A stretch of 64,000 bases of DNA from JBAXTZ01 sp037129925 (GCA_037129925.1 JBAXTZ010000001.1:121454-185453), one strand, 5' to 3'. Counted from the stretch's first letter, positions 25,083 to 34,279 are shown. Numbers and translations are program-made. The notes: generated from the letters alone by a model not told the origin.

Positions 25083-28000
25083 CTACTTATCCCGTCCGCC
25101 TTTGATTATCGTCGCGCCATAAGTGTTTCCGTTTAAGCCATCAAGGGTAGCTTGCGCCAATTGACCCTGATAATCAGCGCTGCAATCCCAGCTGAACAGC
25201 CCACCCAGTCCGTTTTGCGCGGCATACTGCGCCTTTAGCGCTATCGATTGTTGGGTATCGACAGAATATACTTCGTTGTTGTCATACACAATAGCTTCGC
25301 CGGAATACGGATCCCAAATTGTTTTATAGTCTGATTGCAACGTGCCAGCAAGTTTCCCCTGTCCAGATTTTGCCAGCACGATATCTTTGTAATCTGCGGA
25401 TCCCGCTTCCCACGATCCGGCAGCCGCGCCAGTGCCGACAATATTTTCCAGATTGTTAATAGTGATGTTGGTAGTATCGGCTACTTTCCAGCCCCTGGCA
25501 TAGTTCGGCGTTCCAACACTCAGCGTCGCCTTGTCAGCTGCCGAGGCATTTGCCAGAATCGCGTTTCGAGCGGCCAGTGTCGCCGCTGTGCCGTCTTTGG
25601 CCGGTGCCGTTATTCCCTGCATTGCCGCCAGAATATTTATCGTGGCATCATTCATCGTCCACTCGCTATCAGCTGCCGTCTGTGACTGGATATAATTGTA
25701 TAGCGGCGCGTTTCCGCCGACATCGCTATCCCAGGCGCCATGAGCGTCGTAAGCCATGATGTTGATTTGGTTGACGTATTTTTTCACTTGATCATATTCG
25801 ATATTGGTAATAGCGTCTTTAGCGATACCGGCACAGACCGTCAGCCCCATTTTGCGACCACTCAAGCTCAAACCAGCGTTGTCTAGCTCGGTTCGTAGCG
25901 CCTGACACAATAGCGTAAAGTTTTTCTTATCCGCCGCCGAGGCTTTGGTGCCAAACTCAGTTACTACGCCCGGGTATTCCCAGTCGATATCCACGCCGTC
26001 AAAGCCGTTGGCTTTAGCTAAGGCTACCGCGTTTTTCGCAAAGTTTAGGCGTCCGGTTTCGGTTTTTGCAAGCTCGGCAAACGGTCCGGTCAGAGTCCAA
26101 CCGCCAATGGACATATAGGTTTCCAGACTGGTAAAGCGCTGCTTAAGCAACCAAAATTGTTTGAGCAGACCGCGTTGATCACCGGCCTCCCAGCCGTCGG
26201 TGGCAAACGCTTTGTCCGATTCCGCGTAACTATCGGCGAACGAGACATTACCGGCAGTGTCCAATTTGGTGAATCCAAAATATACCCGGTTGTATTTCGC
26301 CGCCGGCAAGTCGGCCGGTTGGAAATTACGTCCGTACGTAAACCAGTCGCCGTAATAAGTTCCAACAATCTTATCGGTGTTCGGACCGCCGACCGTTCCA
26401 CCAAAATTCATCGCATTCAACTGGGTCATTTGCGCCGAGTTAAGCCGTTCGCCTATTTTGACATCGGTCAAATCTGTTCCCGTTGAAACATTCCCGGTCC
26501 CAATCGGCGTCGGGGTTGCTGTCGCCGTCGGAGTTGGAGTCACTGTCGCCGTCGGAGTCGGTGTGACTGTAACTGTCGGCGTCGGCGTGACCGTTGCCGT
26601 TGGTGTCGGCGTGACTGTAGCAGTCGGGGTTGGGGTTACGGTCGGCGTCGGTGTCGTCGAACCGCTGACTGTGACTACATACGCGGCGCTAGTAGCTGAC
26701 AGCGTTACTGCTTTTCCAGTTGCATCAGTACCGCTATTAGATAATTTAACCGTAAAACTGTGCGCGCCATTAGCAACATTGGTCAGCGTGACCGTGCCGG
26801 ATTCGGTGTTGGCATCTTTAGCAGTAAAGGTGCTACTGGAATATATTTTTGTACCGTTATCGTACAGTTCCCAACTTTGCGCCGGTGTTCCCCACCAAAT
26901 ATTCCACGATACTGCAATCGAACTACCGTTAGAAGTCGTCGGCATCCAGGCTACAGTTGGAGTGGTCGGAGCAAGTACCGTAGTTGCAACCGGCGTCGGC
27001 GTTGCCGTTGCCGTCGGGGTCGGAGTGACCGTGGCTGTCGGTGTCGGGGTCACTGTAGCAGTCGGAGTAGGTGTAACAGTCGCTGTCGGCATTGGTGTTA
27101 CTGTGGCCGTTGGTGTCGGCGTTGGCAATCCCGTGCTACCGCTCACTAGCGCTTGGATTATCGCGTTGGTATAGGCGCCGGTGCCGTTGCCGGTCACCCC
27201 TGTTGAATACGAAGTTACACCGCTACCGTCCTGATCACGGTTGAGCGACCAAGTCATAACCCCGCCATAGCCGTTAGCATCTAACCATTTAGATACCGCG
27301 GTTGCAACGGCAACCGATGTTTCCGGGCCAGCATCTTCTTTACCGATCATCAAGCCGGTGACCAAATATTGTTTGGCTTGGGCTAAAGTTATTCCGGATT
27401 GGCTGGCAATCATATTGGCAGTCGTATAAGCATAATCAGCAAACAAGTTAGTATAATGAGCGGCGCCGTCAGCTTGGACAGCTTGAATATTAGTAGTGGT
27501 AAAATCACCATAGGCTGGTTTCCAGGTGCCGAAATTATAGTCTTGACCTTCAAAATAACTAAGGGTACCGTCTTTAATCATTTGGGCGGTGATTGAAGCC
27601 ACATTAGAACGTAGAATACCGGTTTGACCAATTTCGCAAGTCACCGATAAAATAGCCCCCGGCAGTTGCGCTTTGATAAGCTTGGCGATATTCGGAATGT
27701 TCGCGCCAATTCCGGCTTCGACATCAAACGACACGCCATCATAACCAAATTGCTTCATATAATTCACGAAATGCTGCGCCACAACTGCATCGGATAAGCC
27801 ACTATCCCACGGATAAGGACCAGTCGCGCCGCCGCTGGAAATAATAACTTTTTGCCCTTTGCTGTGCGCTGTTGTGATATCAGCAAGTAACTGTACTTCA
27901 TCCGCAGCCTTAAGGTCAGTCGCAAGCCCGGTATTAGTATAGTTTTCCAACGCAAAAGCCACGTTTATCACATTAACGCCGCCCGGAACTTCCGCGATAG

Positions 28001-30320
28001 TCGAATACGGAGCGTTGTTGGTGCGATTGCCATAGCCCTGCCACGTTTCAAAGTAGCTGGAGAAAATACTAGTACCGGTCACCATTTTACCGGCAGCATC
28101 AAACAATTGTCCGCTCGGTACTGGTGTCGGTGTAACCGTTGCTGTCGGTGTTGGCGTAACTGTCGCCGTTGGTGTCGGCGTGACTGTCGCAGTCGGCGTT
28201 GGTGTTACCGTCGCCGTCGGAGTAGGTGTAACAGTAGCTGTCGGCGTCGGGGTTACGGTTGCAGTCGGTGTCGGGGTTACGGTCGGCGTTGGTGTCGTCG
28301 AACCGCTGACTGTGACTACATACGCGGCGCTAGTAGCTGACAGGGTTACTGCTTTTCCAGTTGCATCAGTACCGCTATTAGATAATTTAACCGTAAAACT
28401 GTGCGCGCCATTAGCAACATTGGTCAGCGTGACCGTGCCGGATTCGGTGTTGGCATCTTTAGCAGTAAAGGTGCTACTGGAATATATTTTTGTACCGTTA
28501 TCGTACAGTTCCCAACTTTGCGCCGGTGTTCCCCACCAGATATTCCAAGACACAGCAATCGAACTACCGTTAGACGTTGTCGGCATCCAGGCTACAGTTG
28601 GCGCGGTCGGCGCGGTGATGTTAGCAACCGGTGTCGGTGTTGGCGTTACCGTCGCCGTTGGCGTAGGCGTTACTGTGGCTGTCGGAGTCGGGGTAACTGT
28701 AGCAGTCGGCGTTGGCGTGACTGTTGCAGTTGGGGTCGGCGTTGCTGTCGGCGTGATTGCATTGATGGTAAGTTGAGTACTAGTTGTCGCGGTAAAATTC
28801 ATGCCGGTTGCGGCCTTGAGGTTGTCGAGCGTTTTTTCCATGACAGTGAAGATTTTGGCACGTTGTGCAGTATCGCTCAAATCAAGTGTACTGCCTGTCG
28901 TTAGCCCGGCGCTTACTAGCGCACCATTAAACGCTGCATCCACTTGTGTTTTGCTATAGTATTGATATTTTCCGGCGCTGTCCGTATAAGCCAGTTTGGC
29001 AAATGAATTTTCTGACACGGTAAGCAATGTCGCCATATTCCACGCGTTGTGTATCGTAGTACCAAGTGTCGATTTGTTATACAGTTCGTCTAGATAGAAT
29101 CGCACCTGATACGGATATTGGTTATACGAGCTACCGTTAGCAGTGGAATAACCGTTATATTTCGTCAAGAAATCGGTCGTGGACATATTGACCGCATCTT
29201 TGCAAAATTGCTCGCACAATCCGCCATAGAACCCTTGGTTATAGGCATAGTTGACTAATATGTCAAACGGACTATTTGGCATGGCAGCGATTTTGGTAAG
29301 CGCCGCCATAAAATTCGGCGCAGCGCTAGATGTCCAGCCTTCGCTACCATCCTCGATTTTACGAAGCGACACCATATCATTCAAATGGAAAAACGCGGTC
29401 AGCATCGGGCTATAATATTTATCATTAAACGAGGCTGGCGTGGAGCTGCTACCCATTCCTGCTTGCTGGGCCAGCGTATAACCAAGATTGCTTTGAATGG
29501 CAACATAATTAGTAAGTGAATAGCCACCCGGCGAATAAGAGCCTTTAACCATATCAAAGAAATAGCTGTTAATCTGATACGGGCCGCCTTGACCAGCGCC
29601 CATAACCGCTTGCTGAACAGCGTTCGGGTCAATGAAATTGCTGTTTTTATCATACATTTGAGTCGAGATATTTTCTTGCAATAACTGCGCGAATATCGAA
29701 CCGTACATATAGTCTTTGTTGTACTGCATTCCCGGAAAGGCTTCTTCAAGCGATTTGCCAAGCATGACCCCGGCAAGATAGTTAGACATTATCAGATCAG
29801 TGTAATTATCACCGGCTAAATTCATCGAATCGCCTTGAGCAAACGCCGCAATCGTCGTTTGCGACACAAAGGCGTGATAGTAAAGAGTGCCGGAGGATAC
29901 CACACTTGGTGTCGGGGTTGCCGTTGCCGTCGGGGTAGGCGTAACCGCCGCGGTCGGAGTTGGTGTAACGGTTGCGGTCGGAGTGGGAGTGACTGTGACC
30001 GTCGGTGTTGGTGTCGGCGTAACGGTCGAACCGGCCACCGTTAGCGCATACTCTGCTGACGCTGACGAACCGGTGCTATTTATCAATTTTACAACATATT
30101 TATGGGAACCATTGGCAATACCGGTCAAAGTTACCTTACCGGCTTGGGTATTGGCATCGTTAGTTGAAAAAACTGAGCTGGAATACAGCTTTACGCCATT
30201 ATCCCATATTTCCCAAGATGTTCCAGTCGTTCCCCACCACATATTCCAAGCCAATGTGACTGAATTACCGCTGGTCGCGCTTGGCCAGCCGATGATTGGC
30301 GTTGTTGGTTGTGTTGCCAT
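25083..30320 (-). CDS. multi-domain chitinase (two GH18 domains, three ChiN-like modules), leaderless
   Basis: This 1745-residue protein has no N-terminal signal peptide. Domains in order: ChiN/FnIII-like module (1-97, with NMWWGTTGTSWEIWDNG), Thr-Pro linker, an unassigned globular domain (about 143-520), linker, a second module (about 568-671), linker, and GH18 (738-1064). Then come linker, a third module (1114-1219), linker, and a C-terminal GH18 (1274-1745). The last GH18 has the full catalytic motif FDGVDIDWE near 1441; the first has YDGVSFDVE near 859, with Ser replacing one Asp. Modules two and three are almost identical in DNA. The start has GGGAGG 9 bases upstream. Absence of a leader and the adjacent ABC/HlyD genes suggest type I export; no RTX repeats are visible. 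Confidence 0.9.
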   Translation of the reverse strand: MATQPTTPIIGWPSATSGNSVTLAWNMWWGTTGTSWEIWDNGVKLYSSSVFSTNDANTQAGKVTLTGIANGSHKYVVKLINSTGSSASAEYALTVAGSTVTPTPTPTVTVTPTPTATVTPTPTAAVTPTPTATATPTPSVVSSGTLYYHAFVSQTTIAAFAQGDSMNLAGDNYTDLIMSNYLAGVMLGKSLEEAFPGMQYNKDYMYGSIFAQLLQENISTQMYDKNSNFIDPNAVQQAVMGAGQGGPYQINSYFFDMVKGSYSPGGYSLTNYVAIQSNLGYTLAQQAGMGSSSTPASFNDKYYSPMLTAFFHLNDMVSLRKIEDGSEGWTSSAAPNFMAALTKIAAMPNSPFDILVNYAYNQGFYGGLCEQFCKDAVNMSTTDFLTKYNGYSTANGSSYNQYPYQVRFYLDELYNKSTLGTTIHNAWNMATLLTVSENSFAKLAYTDSAGKYQYYSKTQVDAAFNGALVSAGLTTGSTLDLSDTAQRAKIFTVMEKTLDNLKAATGMNFTATTSTQLTINAITPTATPTPTATVTPTPTATVTPTPTATVTPTPTATVTPTPTPVANITAPTAPTVAWMPTTSNGSSIAVSWNIWWGTPAQSWELYDNGTKIYSSSTFTAKDANTESGTVTLTNVANGAHSFTVKLSNSGTDATGKAVTLSATSAAYVVTVSGSTTPTPTVTPTPTATVTPTPTATVTPTPTATVTPTPTATVTPTPTATVTPTPTATVTPTPVPSGQLFDAAGKMVTGTSIFSSYFETWQGYGNRTNNAPYSTIAEVPGGVNVINVAFALENYTNTGLATDLKAADEVQLLADITTAHSKGQKVIISSGGATGPYPWDSGLSDAVVAQHFVNYMKQFGYDGVSFDVEAGIGANIPNIAKLIKAQLPGAILSVTCEIGQTGILRSNVASITAQMIKDGTLSYFEGQDYNFGTWKPAYGDFTTTNIQAVQADGAAHYTNLFADYAYTTANMIASQSGITLAQAKQYLVTGLMIGKEDAGPETSVAVATAVSKWLDANGYGGVMTWSLNRDQDGSGVTSYSTGVTGNGTGAYTNAIIQALVSGSTGLPTPTPTATVTPMPTATVTPTPTATVTPTPTATVTPTPTATATPTPVATTVLAPTTPTVAWMPTTSNGSSIAVSWNIWWGTPAQSWELYDNGTKIYSSSTFTAKDANTESGTVTLTNVANGAHSFTVKLSNSGTDATGKAVTLSATSAAYVVTVSGSTTPTPTVTPTPTATVTPTPTATVTPTPTVTVTPTPTATVTPTPTATATPTPIGTGNVSTGTDLTDVKIGERLNSAQMTQLNAMNFGGTVGGPNTDKIVGTYYGDWFTYGRNFQPADLPAAKYNRVYFGFTKLDTAGNVSFADSYAESDKAFATDGWEAGDQRGLLKQFWLLKQRFTSLETYMSIGGWTLTGPFAELAKTETGRLNFAKNAVALAKANGFDGVDIDWEYPGVVTEFGTKASAADKKNFTLLCQALRTELDNAGLSLSGRKMGLTVCAGIAKDAITNIEYDQVKKYVNQINIMAYDAHGAWDSDVGGNAPLYNYIQSQTAADSEWTMNDATINILAAMQGITAPAKDGTAATLAARNAILANASAADKATLSVGTPNYARGWKVADTTNITINNLENIVGTGAAAGSWEAGSADYKDIVLAKSGQGKLAGTLQSDYKTIWDPYSGEAIVYDNNEVYSVDTQQSIALKAQYAAQNGLGGLFSWDCSADYQGQLAQATLDGLNGNTYGATIIKGGRDK
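26645..26960. repeat. direct repeat copy 1 inside the chitinase gene
   Basis: It encodes the third ChiN-like module and is nearly identical base for base to 28282-28597, with only a handful of differences. This points to recent duplication or ongoing gene conversion. Confidence 0.9.
28282..28597. repeat. direct repeat copy 2 inside the chitinase gene
   Basis: It encodes the second ChiN-like module and matches 26645-26960. Recombination between the two copies would delete the first GH18 domain in frame. Confidence 0.9.
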
Positions 30321-30527
30321 GATAATTACCTCCCGTCTATTATAAAAAGAGTTAGCGTCAGCAAACTTTTTATTGTTAGCATTGTACCAAGCAATTGTGG
30401 AGAAAATATGAAGCTAAATAACAATATAGCTCTGCTTTATATCATTTTACTACACACCCCTGACAGTATCCTGACAAAACAATCGGCTAAAAGACCAATC
30501 TACAGGAAAATTGAATATTTTTTGACA

Positions 30528-30562
30528 AAAAAACTGCCCGACATTGCTATCGGACAGTTTTG
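30528..30562 (-). terminator. terminator of the TVP38-family gene
   Basis: On the minus strand AAAACTGTCCGA pairs with TCGGGCAGTTTT (one mismatch), followed by a run of T. It starts about 25 bases after the stop codon. The rest of 30321-30527 is AT-rich with no gene. Confidence 0.8.
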
Positions 30563-30585
30563 CCTTCGTTGGCAAATTTCGAATA

Positions 30586-31284
30586 TCATTCCCCTGCCTT
30601 GCGCTTGCGGCGCATAATTAATACCGCAGCAGTATAGCCGACAATCAAGACAATTCCAAAAATAGTCAGGCGCGTTAAATGTTCCTGGTAATTTACCAGA
30701 TCATGTCCAACGATAACTTCAATCGCAGTTGACGGGAACTTGCCGATGAGTGTGGCAATAATATAGTTACGCAAACTAATATTGCTGACCGCCGCGAGTG
30801 CGGTAATCAACACCGACGGGAAATAGGGCATCATCCGCATAAACAATACCAGCTTGAACCCATTACTGCCGCTGAATTCATCGATTTTTTTGAGATATTT
30901 ACTTTTCTCGACCAATTTAATCGCCGTCGGGCGCAACAACGACTTCATCAAAATGAAACCGAGAATCGTGCCGAAACACTCGGCAATCCAGGAAACAAAA
31001 GTGCCGCCGACAATGCCAAAGGTAATGCCGTTGGCCGTCGAAATAATTATCGACGGCGGAAAGCCGAGAATGTTTATCAGCGTGTTGGCATAAATGCTCA
31101 AAAACACCGCGAACATCCCGTAAGAAGCCAAATAATCGGCCACTTTCTGGATATGTCCGGTTTTTAACAGCACATACAACTCCGGGAAAAACTGTGGGGC
31201 AAATAATGCTATAGCCCCAGTAGCCACTACCAATAGCCCAAATGCCGCAATTTTAATCCATTTTTGTATTGAAGTTTGACTCAT
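30586..31284 (-). CDS. TVP38/TMEM64 family (VTT domain) membrane protein
   Basis: The 232-residue integral membrane protein has about six hydrophobic segments. It carries the VTT/DedA-like core: ANTLINILGFPPSIIISTANG, then GTFVSWIAECFGTILGF with the conserved acidic residue, and MRMMPYFPSVLITALAAV. It ends with a basic MRRKRKAGE tail. AGGAGC precedes the ATG by 5 bases. Family members are linked to lipid transport or scrambling and envelope maintenance, but the substrate here is unknown. It is transcribed alone, with its own terminator and a 300-base upstream gap that holds a structured repeat. Confidence 0.85.
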   Translation of the reverse strand: MSQTSIQKWIKIAAFGLLVVATGAIALFAPQFFPELYVLLKTGHIQKVADYLASYGMFAVFLSIYANTLINILGFPPSIIISTANGITFGIVGGTFVSWIAECFGTILGFILMKSLLRPTAIKLVEKSKYLKKIDEFSGSNGFKLVLFMRMMPYFPSVLITALAAVSNISLRNYIIATLIGKFPSTAIEVIVGHDLVNYQEHLTRLTIFGIVLIVGYTAAVLIMRRKRKAGE

Positions 31285-31329
31285 GATGCGCTCCTAATCT
31301 TAACCTAATTTCTCCAAATTTCTGCATTC

Positions 31330-31560
31330 AATTTTAATTCCGCGTTCTGGCTGCGCCTTGGCCTTCTTTTTCCTTGATGAAAAATGAAGCAAAAAATCAA
31401 GCACCGTATTTCGGGCAAACTTCTTCTAAGACTCACACGCTACTGGCGGCAAACTCAGGAGCACTCAAAAGTGTCAGATTGAGTGCCCCTTCAAACACGC
31501 CGCCAGTTTAACGCGTGTTTCGCCTAGAATAAGTAATGCCCTGCATAATGTGCAAAGGGA
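31330..31560 (-). repeat. dispersed structured repeat, copy A
   Basis: Read on the minus strand this stretch aligns with 56092-56272 (plus). Shared words are GGCATTA(C/G)TT(A/G)TTCT at one end, then AGAA(G/C)AA(G/C)TTTGCC and GCTTGATT...ATCAAG with a trailing AAAAAG. Outer arms ACTTATTCTA/TAGAAGAAGT, inner arms ACTGGCGGC/GCCGCCAGT and a loop stem GCACTCAA/TTGAGTGC fold into nested hairpins. No ORF is present in the 31285-31586 gap. Confidence 0.65.
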
Positions 31561-31586
31561 ACCGATGCTATTGGCGAAATAGTTCT

Positions 31587-34115
31587 TCATCGTTGTTTCA
31601 GCTTTACTTTATACAGTTTCACGAACTCATACCACAACACTGCAACGCCGGCGATGACTGCGGACAGTCCTAGTTGTCCGAGCGATAGCGGCGCCAACTT
31701 TAAGAAGCCGCATAATGGCGTGTACAACATAACCAGCAATCCGGCAAGCGTTGCCACGATTACAGCTAACATTACTTTATCCTTTGCCAAGCGCATAAAG
31801 GTTTTTACGGCGTATTCCGAATTGGAGCTATTTACTTGCACCAACAGGATGTTCGACAACAGCATAATCGTCAATCCCATCGTCCGCGCCAGTGGCGCGT
31901 TATCTGGTTGCTGCTGCAAAAATACTATATAGGCGCCGAACGCCGCGACAAATATTACCAAACCCTGGATTACACTCTTTAGCAACGAGGCGAGCGTTAT
32001 CAGTTTGACTTTGGGGTCACGCGGCGGACGGTCCATGATGTCGCGTTCCGCCGGCTGACGCTCCAACACTATCGAACAGGTCGGATCGATTACCAACTCC
32101 AACAACACGACATGCAACGGCAGCAACAATAGACTTACCGGCGCTATCCCCAACAGCGGCGCCAGTAGCGCTGACAGGGCAATCGGGATATGGATGGTAA
32201 ACACATAGCCAACGGCTTTTTTGATGTTGTCGTAAATCCTTCGTCCGTCTTCGATGGTATGAACGATTGTCGAAAAATTGTCGTCGAGCAAAATGAGGTC
32301 GGCGGCTTCACGGGAAACTTCCGAACCACGTTTGCCCATCGCAATACCAATATCGGCATACTTTAACGCCGGTGCGTCATTAACTCCGTCACCAGTCATC
32401 GCAACAACTGCACCGTTGCTCTTAAACGCCCGCACAATTCGCATTTTGTGTTCGGGAAGCACGCGTGAAAAAACATTAGTCATCTTCACTCGCACGCGCA
32501 GTTCGTCATCGGTCATTTTACTCAGTTCGTCGCCAGTAATAATCACATCGCTATTGGGCATATTTATTTGCCTGGCAATGGCGCTGGCAGTTATGCCGTT
32601 GTCACCAGTAATCATCACTACCCGCACTCCGGCGCGCGTGCATTGTTCAATATCCGCTTTTATCGACGCGCGCGGCGGATCGGCAAGCCCGATCAACCCG
32701 CACAGCTGCAACCGGCATTCGCTTAAAGTAGCCGGAATGGCTTTTACATCGGCAATTCGCATTTGCCCGACCGCGATAACCCGCAAGCCCCGGGCCGACA
32801 TTTCGGCAGCGACAGTTTCAGCCGCCGTCCGCTCGTCCGCTGACAGCCGACAAATGGCGAGCAGCCGCTCCGGCGAGCCTTTGGCGGCAACGATGATTTT
32901 CGAACCGCTCTTCCAAACATGCCCCATCATTTTGCTTTCATCCGTGAACGCGTAGTCATAGATAAGTTCACCGCCAAAAATCATCTCCCGGCTAATTCCT
33001 TGGCTTTCACAGTGCGTAATCATGGCCTTTTCCATCGGATCATAGGCATCCGGCTCACAGCCCATGCCCATTATCCGTGTAAGCGTTGGAATATCATTAG
33101 TCGCACTCCAGCTGTCTTGCACCGTCATCTTGTTCATCGTTATCGTGCCGGTCTTGTCAACACACAACACCGACACCGCGCCTAGCGTTTCCACGGAGGC
33201 GAGCTTCCGCACTAAAGATTGTTTTTTCGCCAGCCGCCAGGCACCCATTGATAGAAACACCGTTAGTATGACCGGAAATTCTTCCGGTAACATCGCCATC
33301 GCCAGCGTAATCCCGGCTAAAACGCTCTCAATAATCCGCGCGCCAAACATATGGTCGGGAAGGTTAATATAAGTGACCACACCGACCAGCGAAAATAGCA
33401 CCGCGGCAATGCCCGCGCACATTTTCACCAATTTTCCGGTTTGCAATTGAAGTGGTGTCGGTTCATCCGGCGCCGCCATGACATCTTTGCCGATTTTGCC
33501 ATACTCGGTTGCCGTACCGATTTTGTCCACCAAAATAGTGCCGGTGCCTTGGGTGACTAATGTTCCTGCATAACAATAATCCCGGCGCCAATAATCGGCG
33601 CTAATTTCAGCCGCGCCCTCTGCCAGTTTGAATACCACCTCGGATTCCCCGGTCAGCGATGATTCATCCACCCGCAGGGTACTGGCTTTTAGGACTACGC
33701 CGTCTGCCGGAATCTTCACGCCCTCGGCCACGAACATCACATCACCCGGCACCAAGTCAACGCTATTGATGACCTGCTCGCTGCCGTCCCGCAACACGGT
33801 GATATGCGGCGCTGACAAATCTTTCAACGCCCGCAACGTCTTATCCGTTTTCCATTCCTGAATAACTTCGATACTGATAATCGCCAGCACAAACACCAGC
33901 ATTATCGCGCCATCTTTGGGTTCGCCGAGAATAAAATAGATAACCGCCGCCACAATCAGCAACAAAAACATCGGTTCGCTAACGACGTGCAGGATTTTGT
34001 GGAAAATATTGGATTTCTTTTCTTTAACTAGTTCATTTTTGCCATACTGTTGCTGTAACTCCAGCGCTTGCGCCGCGGTCAGTCCAAGTGGGGCTTGGTT
34101 TTGCTGGTCAGTCAT
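31587..34115 (-). CDS. P-type cation-transporting ATPase (NiCo riboswitch controlled)
   Basis: The 842-residue P2-like ATPase has actuator motif LTGESEVV, phosphorylation site DKTGTITMNKM near 319, KGSPERLL nucleotide-binding segment and hinge TGDGVNDAPALKYADIG near 573. It has ten predicted membrane helices with PEEFPVILTVF in helix 4. It lacks the N-terminal CxxC heavy-metal domain and CPC motif of P1B pumps, so sequence alone suggests a Ca/Mg-like P2 type. The NiCo riboswitch and terminator in its leader argue for Co2+, Ni2+ or Fe2+ export. GGAGG lies 9 bases before the ATG. Confidence 0.9.
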   Translation of the reverse strand: MTDQQNQAPLGLTAAQALELQQQYGKNELVKEKKSNIFHKILHVVSEPMFLLLIVAAVIYFILGEPKDGAIMLVFVLAIISIEVIQEWKTDKTLRALKDLSAPHITVLRDGSEQVINSVDLVPGDVMFVAEGVKIPADGVVLKASTLRVDESSLTGESEVVFKLAEGAAEISADYWRRDYCYAGTLVTQGTGTILVDKIGTATEYGKIGKDVMAAPDEPTPLQLQTGKLVKMCAGIAAVLFSLVGVVTYINLPDHMFGARIIESVLAGITLAMAMLPEEFPVILTVFLSMGAWRLAKKQSLVRKLASVETLGAVSVLCVDKTGTITMNKMTVQDSWSATNDIPTLTRIMGMGCEPDAYDPMEKAMITHCESQGISREMIFGGELIYDYAFTDESKMMGHVWKSGSKIIVAAKGSPERLLAICRLSADERTAAETVAAEMSARGLRVIAVGQMRIADVKAIPATLSECRLQLCGLIGLADPPRASIKADIEQCTRAGVRVVMITGDNGITASAIARQINMPNSDVIITGDELSKMTDDELRVRVKMTNVFSRVLPEHKMRIVRAFKSNGAVVAMTGDGVNDAPALKYADIGIAMGKRGSEVSREAADLILLDDNFSTIVHTIEDGRRIYDNIKKAVGYVFTIHIPIALSALLAPLLGIAPVSLLLLPLHVVLLELVIDPTCSIVLERQPAERDIMDRPPRDPKVKLITLASLLKSVIQGLVIFVAAFGAYIVFLQQQPDNAPLARTMGLTIMLLSNILLVQVNSSNSEYAVKTFMRLAKDKVMLAVIVATLAGLLVMLYTPLCGFLKLAPLSLGQLGLSAVIAGVAVLWYEFVKLYKVKLKQR

Positions 34116-34138
34116 AAATCATTGCCTCCGAATTTAAA

Positions 34139-34245
34139 TAAAAAAAACCCATGGAACATTTTACTGTCCCACAGGTTGAAATCAATCCTGCTGCCGTAAT
34201 CGGCCCAGCCGCATTAACTAATCAGTTAACCGCCTGCTCAGTTTG
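34139..34245 (-). promoter_or_regulatory. NiCo (czcD-type) riboswitch with overlapping terminator
   Basis: On the minus strand the leader reads AACTGAGCAGGC, a hairpin, GCGGCTGGGC, a hairpin, GGCAGCAGG, a hairpin, then CCTGTGGGACAGT. These are the conserved junction segments of NiCo riboswitches in order. CCTGTGGGACA can instead pair over 11 positions (G-U pairs included) with TGTTCCATGGG just downstream, followed by eight T, giving an intrinsic terminator that breaks the aptamer. Metal binding should therefore switch expression on. Confidence 0.92.
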
Positions 34246-34279
34246 TACTGTAAATTATGCAGTGCAAAGAGATAGCCTG

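Noticed and set aside
26377..28776. Long plus-strand frames rich in Val-Gly-Val repeats inside the chitinase gene
   Set aside because: They are the antisense reading of the Thr-Pro linkers, have no ribosome binding sites and end wherever the linker code changes.
25083..30320. Repeated GTCGGTGTCGG-like DNA seen as a possible CRISPR or tandem DNA element
   Set aside because: It simply encodes (TPTATVTP)n linkers with varied synonymous codons; there are no spacers and the periodicity follows codons.
30309..30617. 102-residue plus-strand frame in the chitinase/TVP38 gap
   Set aside because: It starts inside the chitinase 5' end and runs through a terminator; composition is that of AT-rich intergenic DNA.
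31587..34115. yybP-ykoY manganese riboswitch upstream of the P-type ATPase
   Set aside because: The conserved segments instead match the NiCo class in order and wording.
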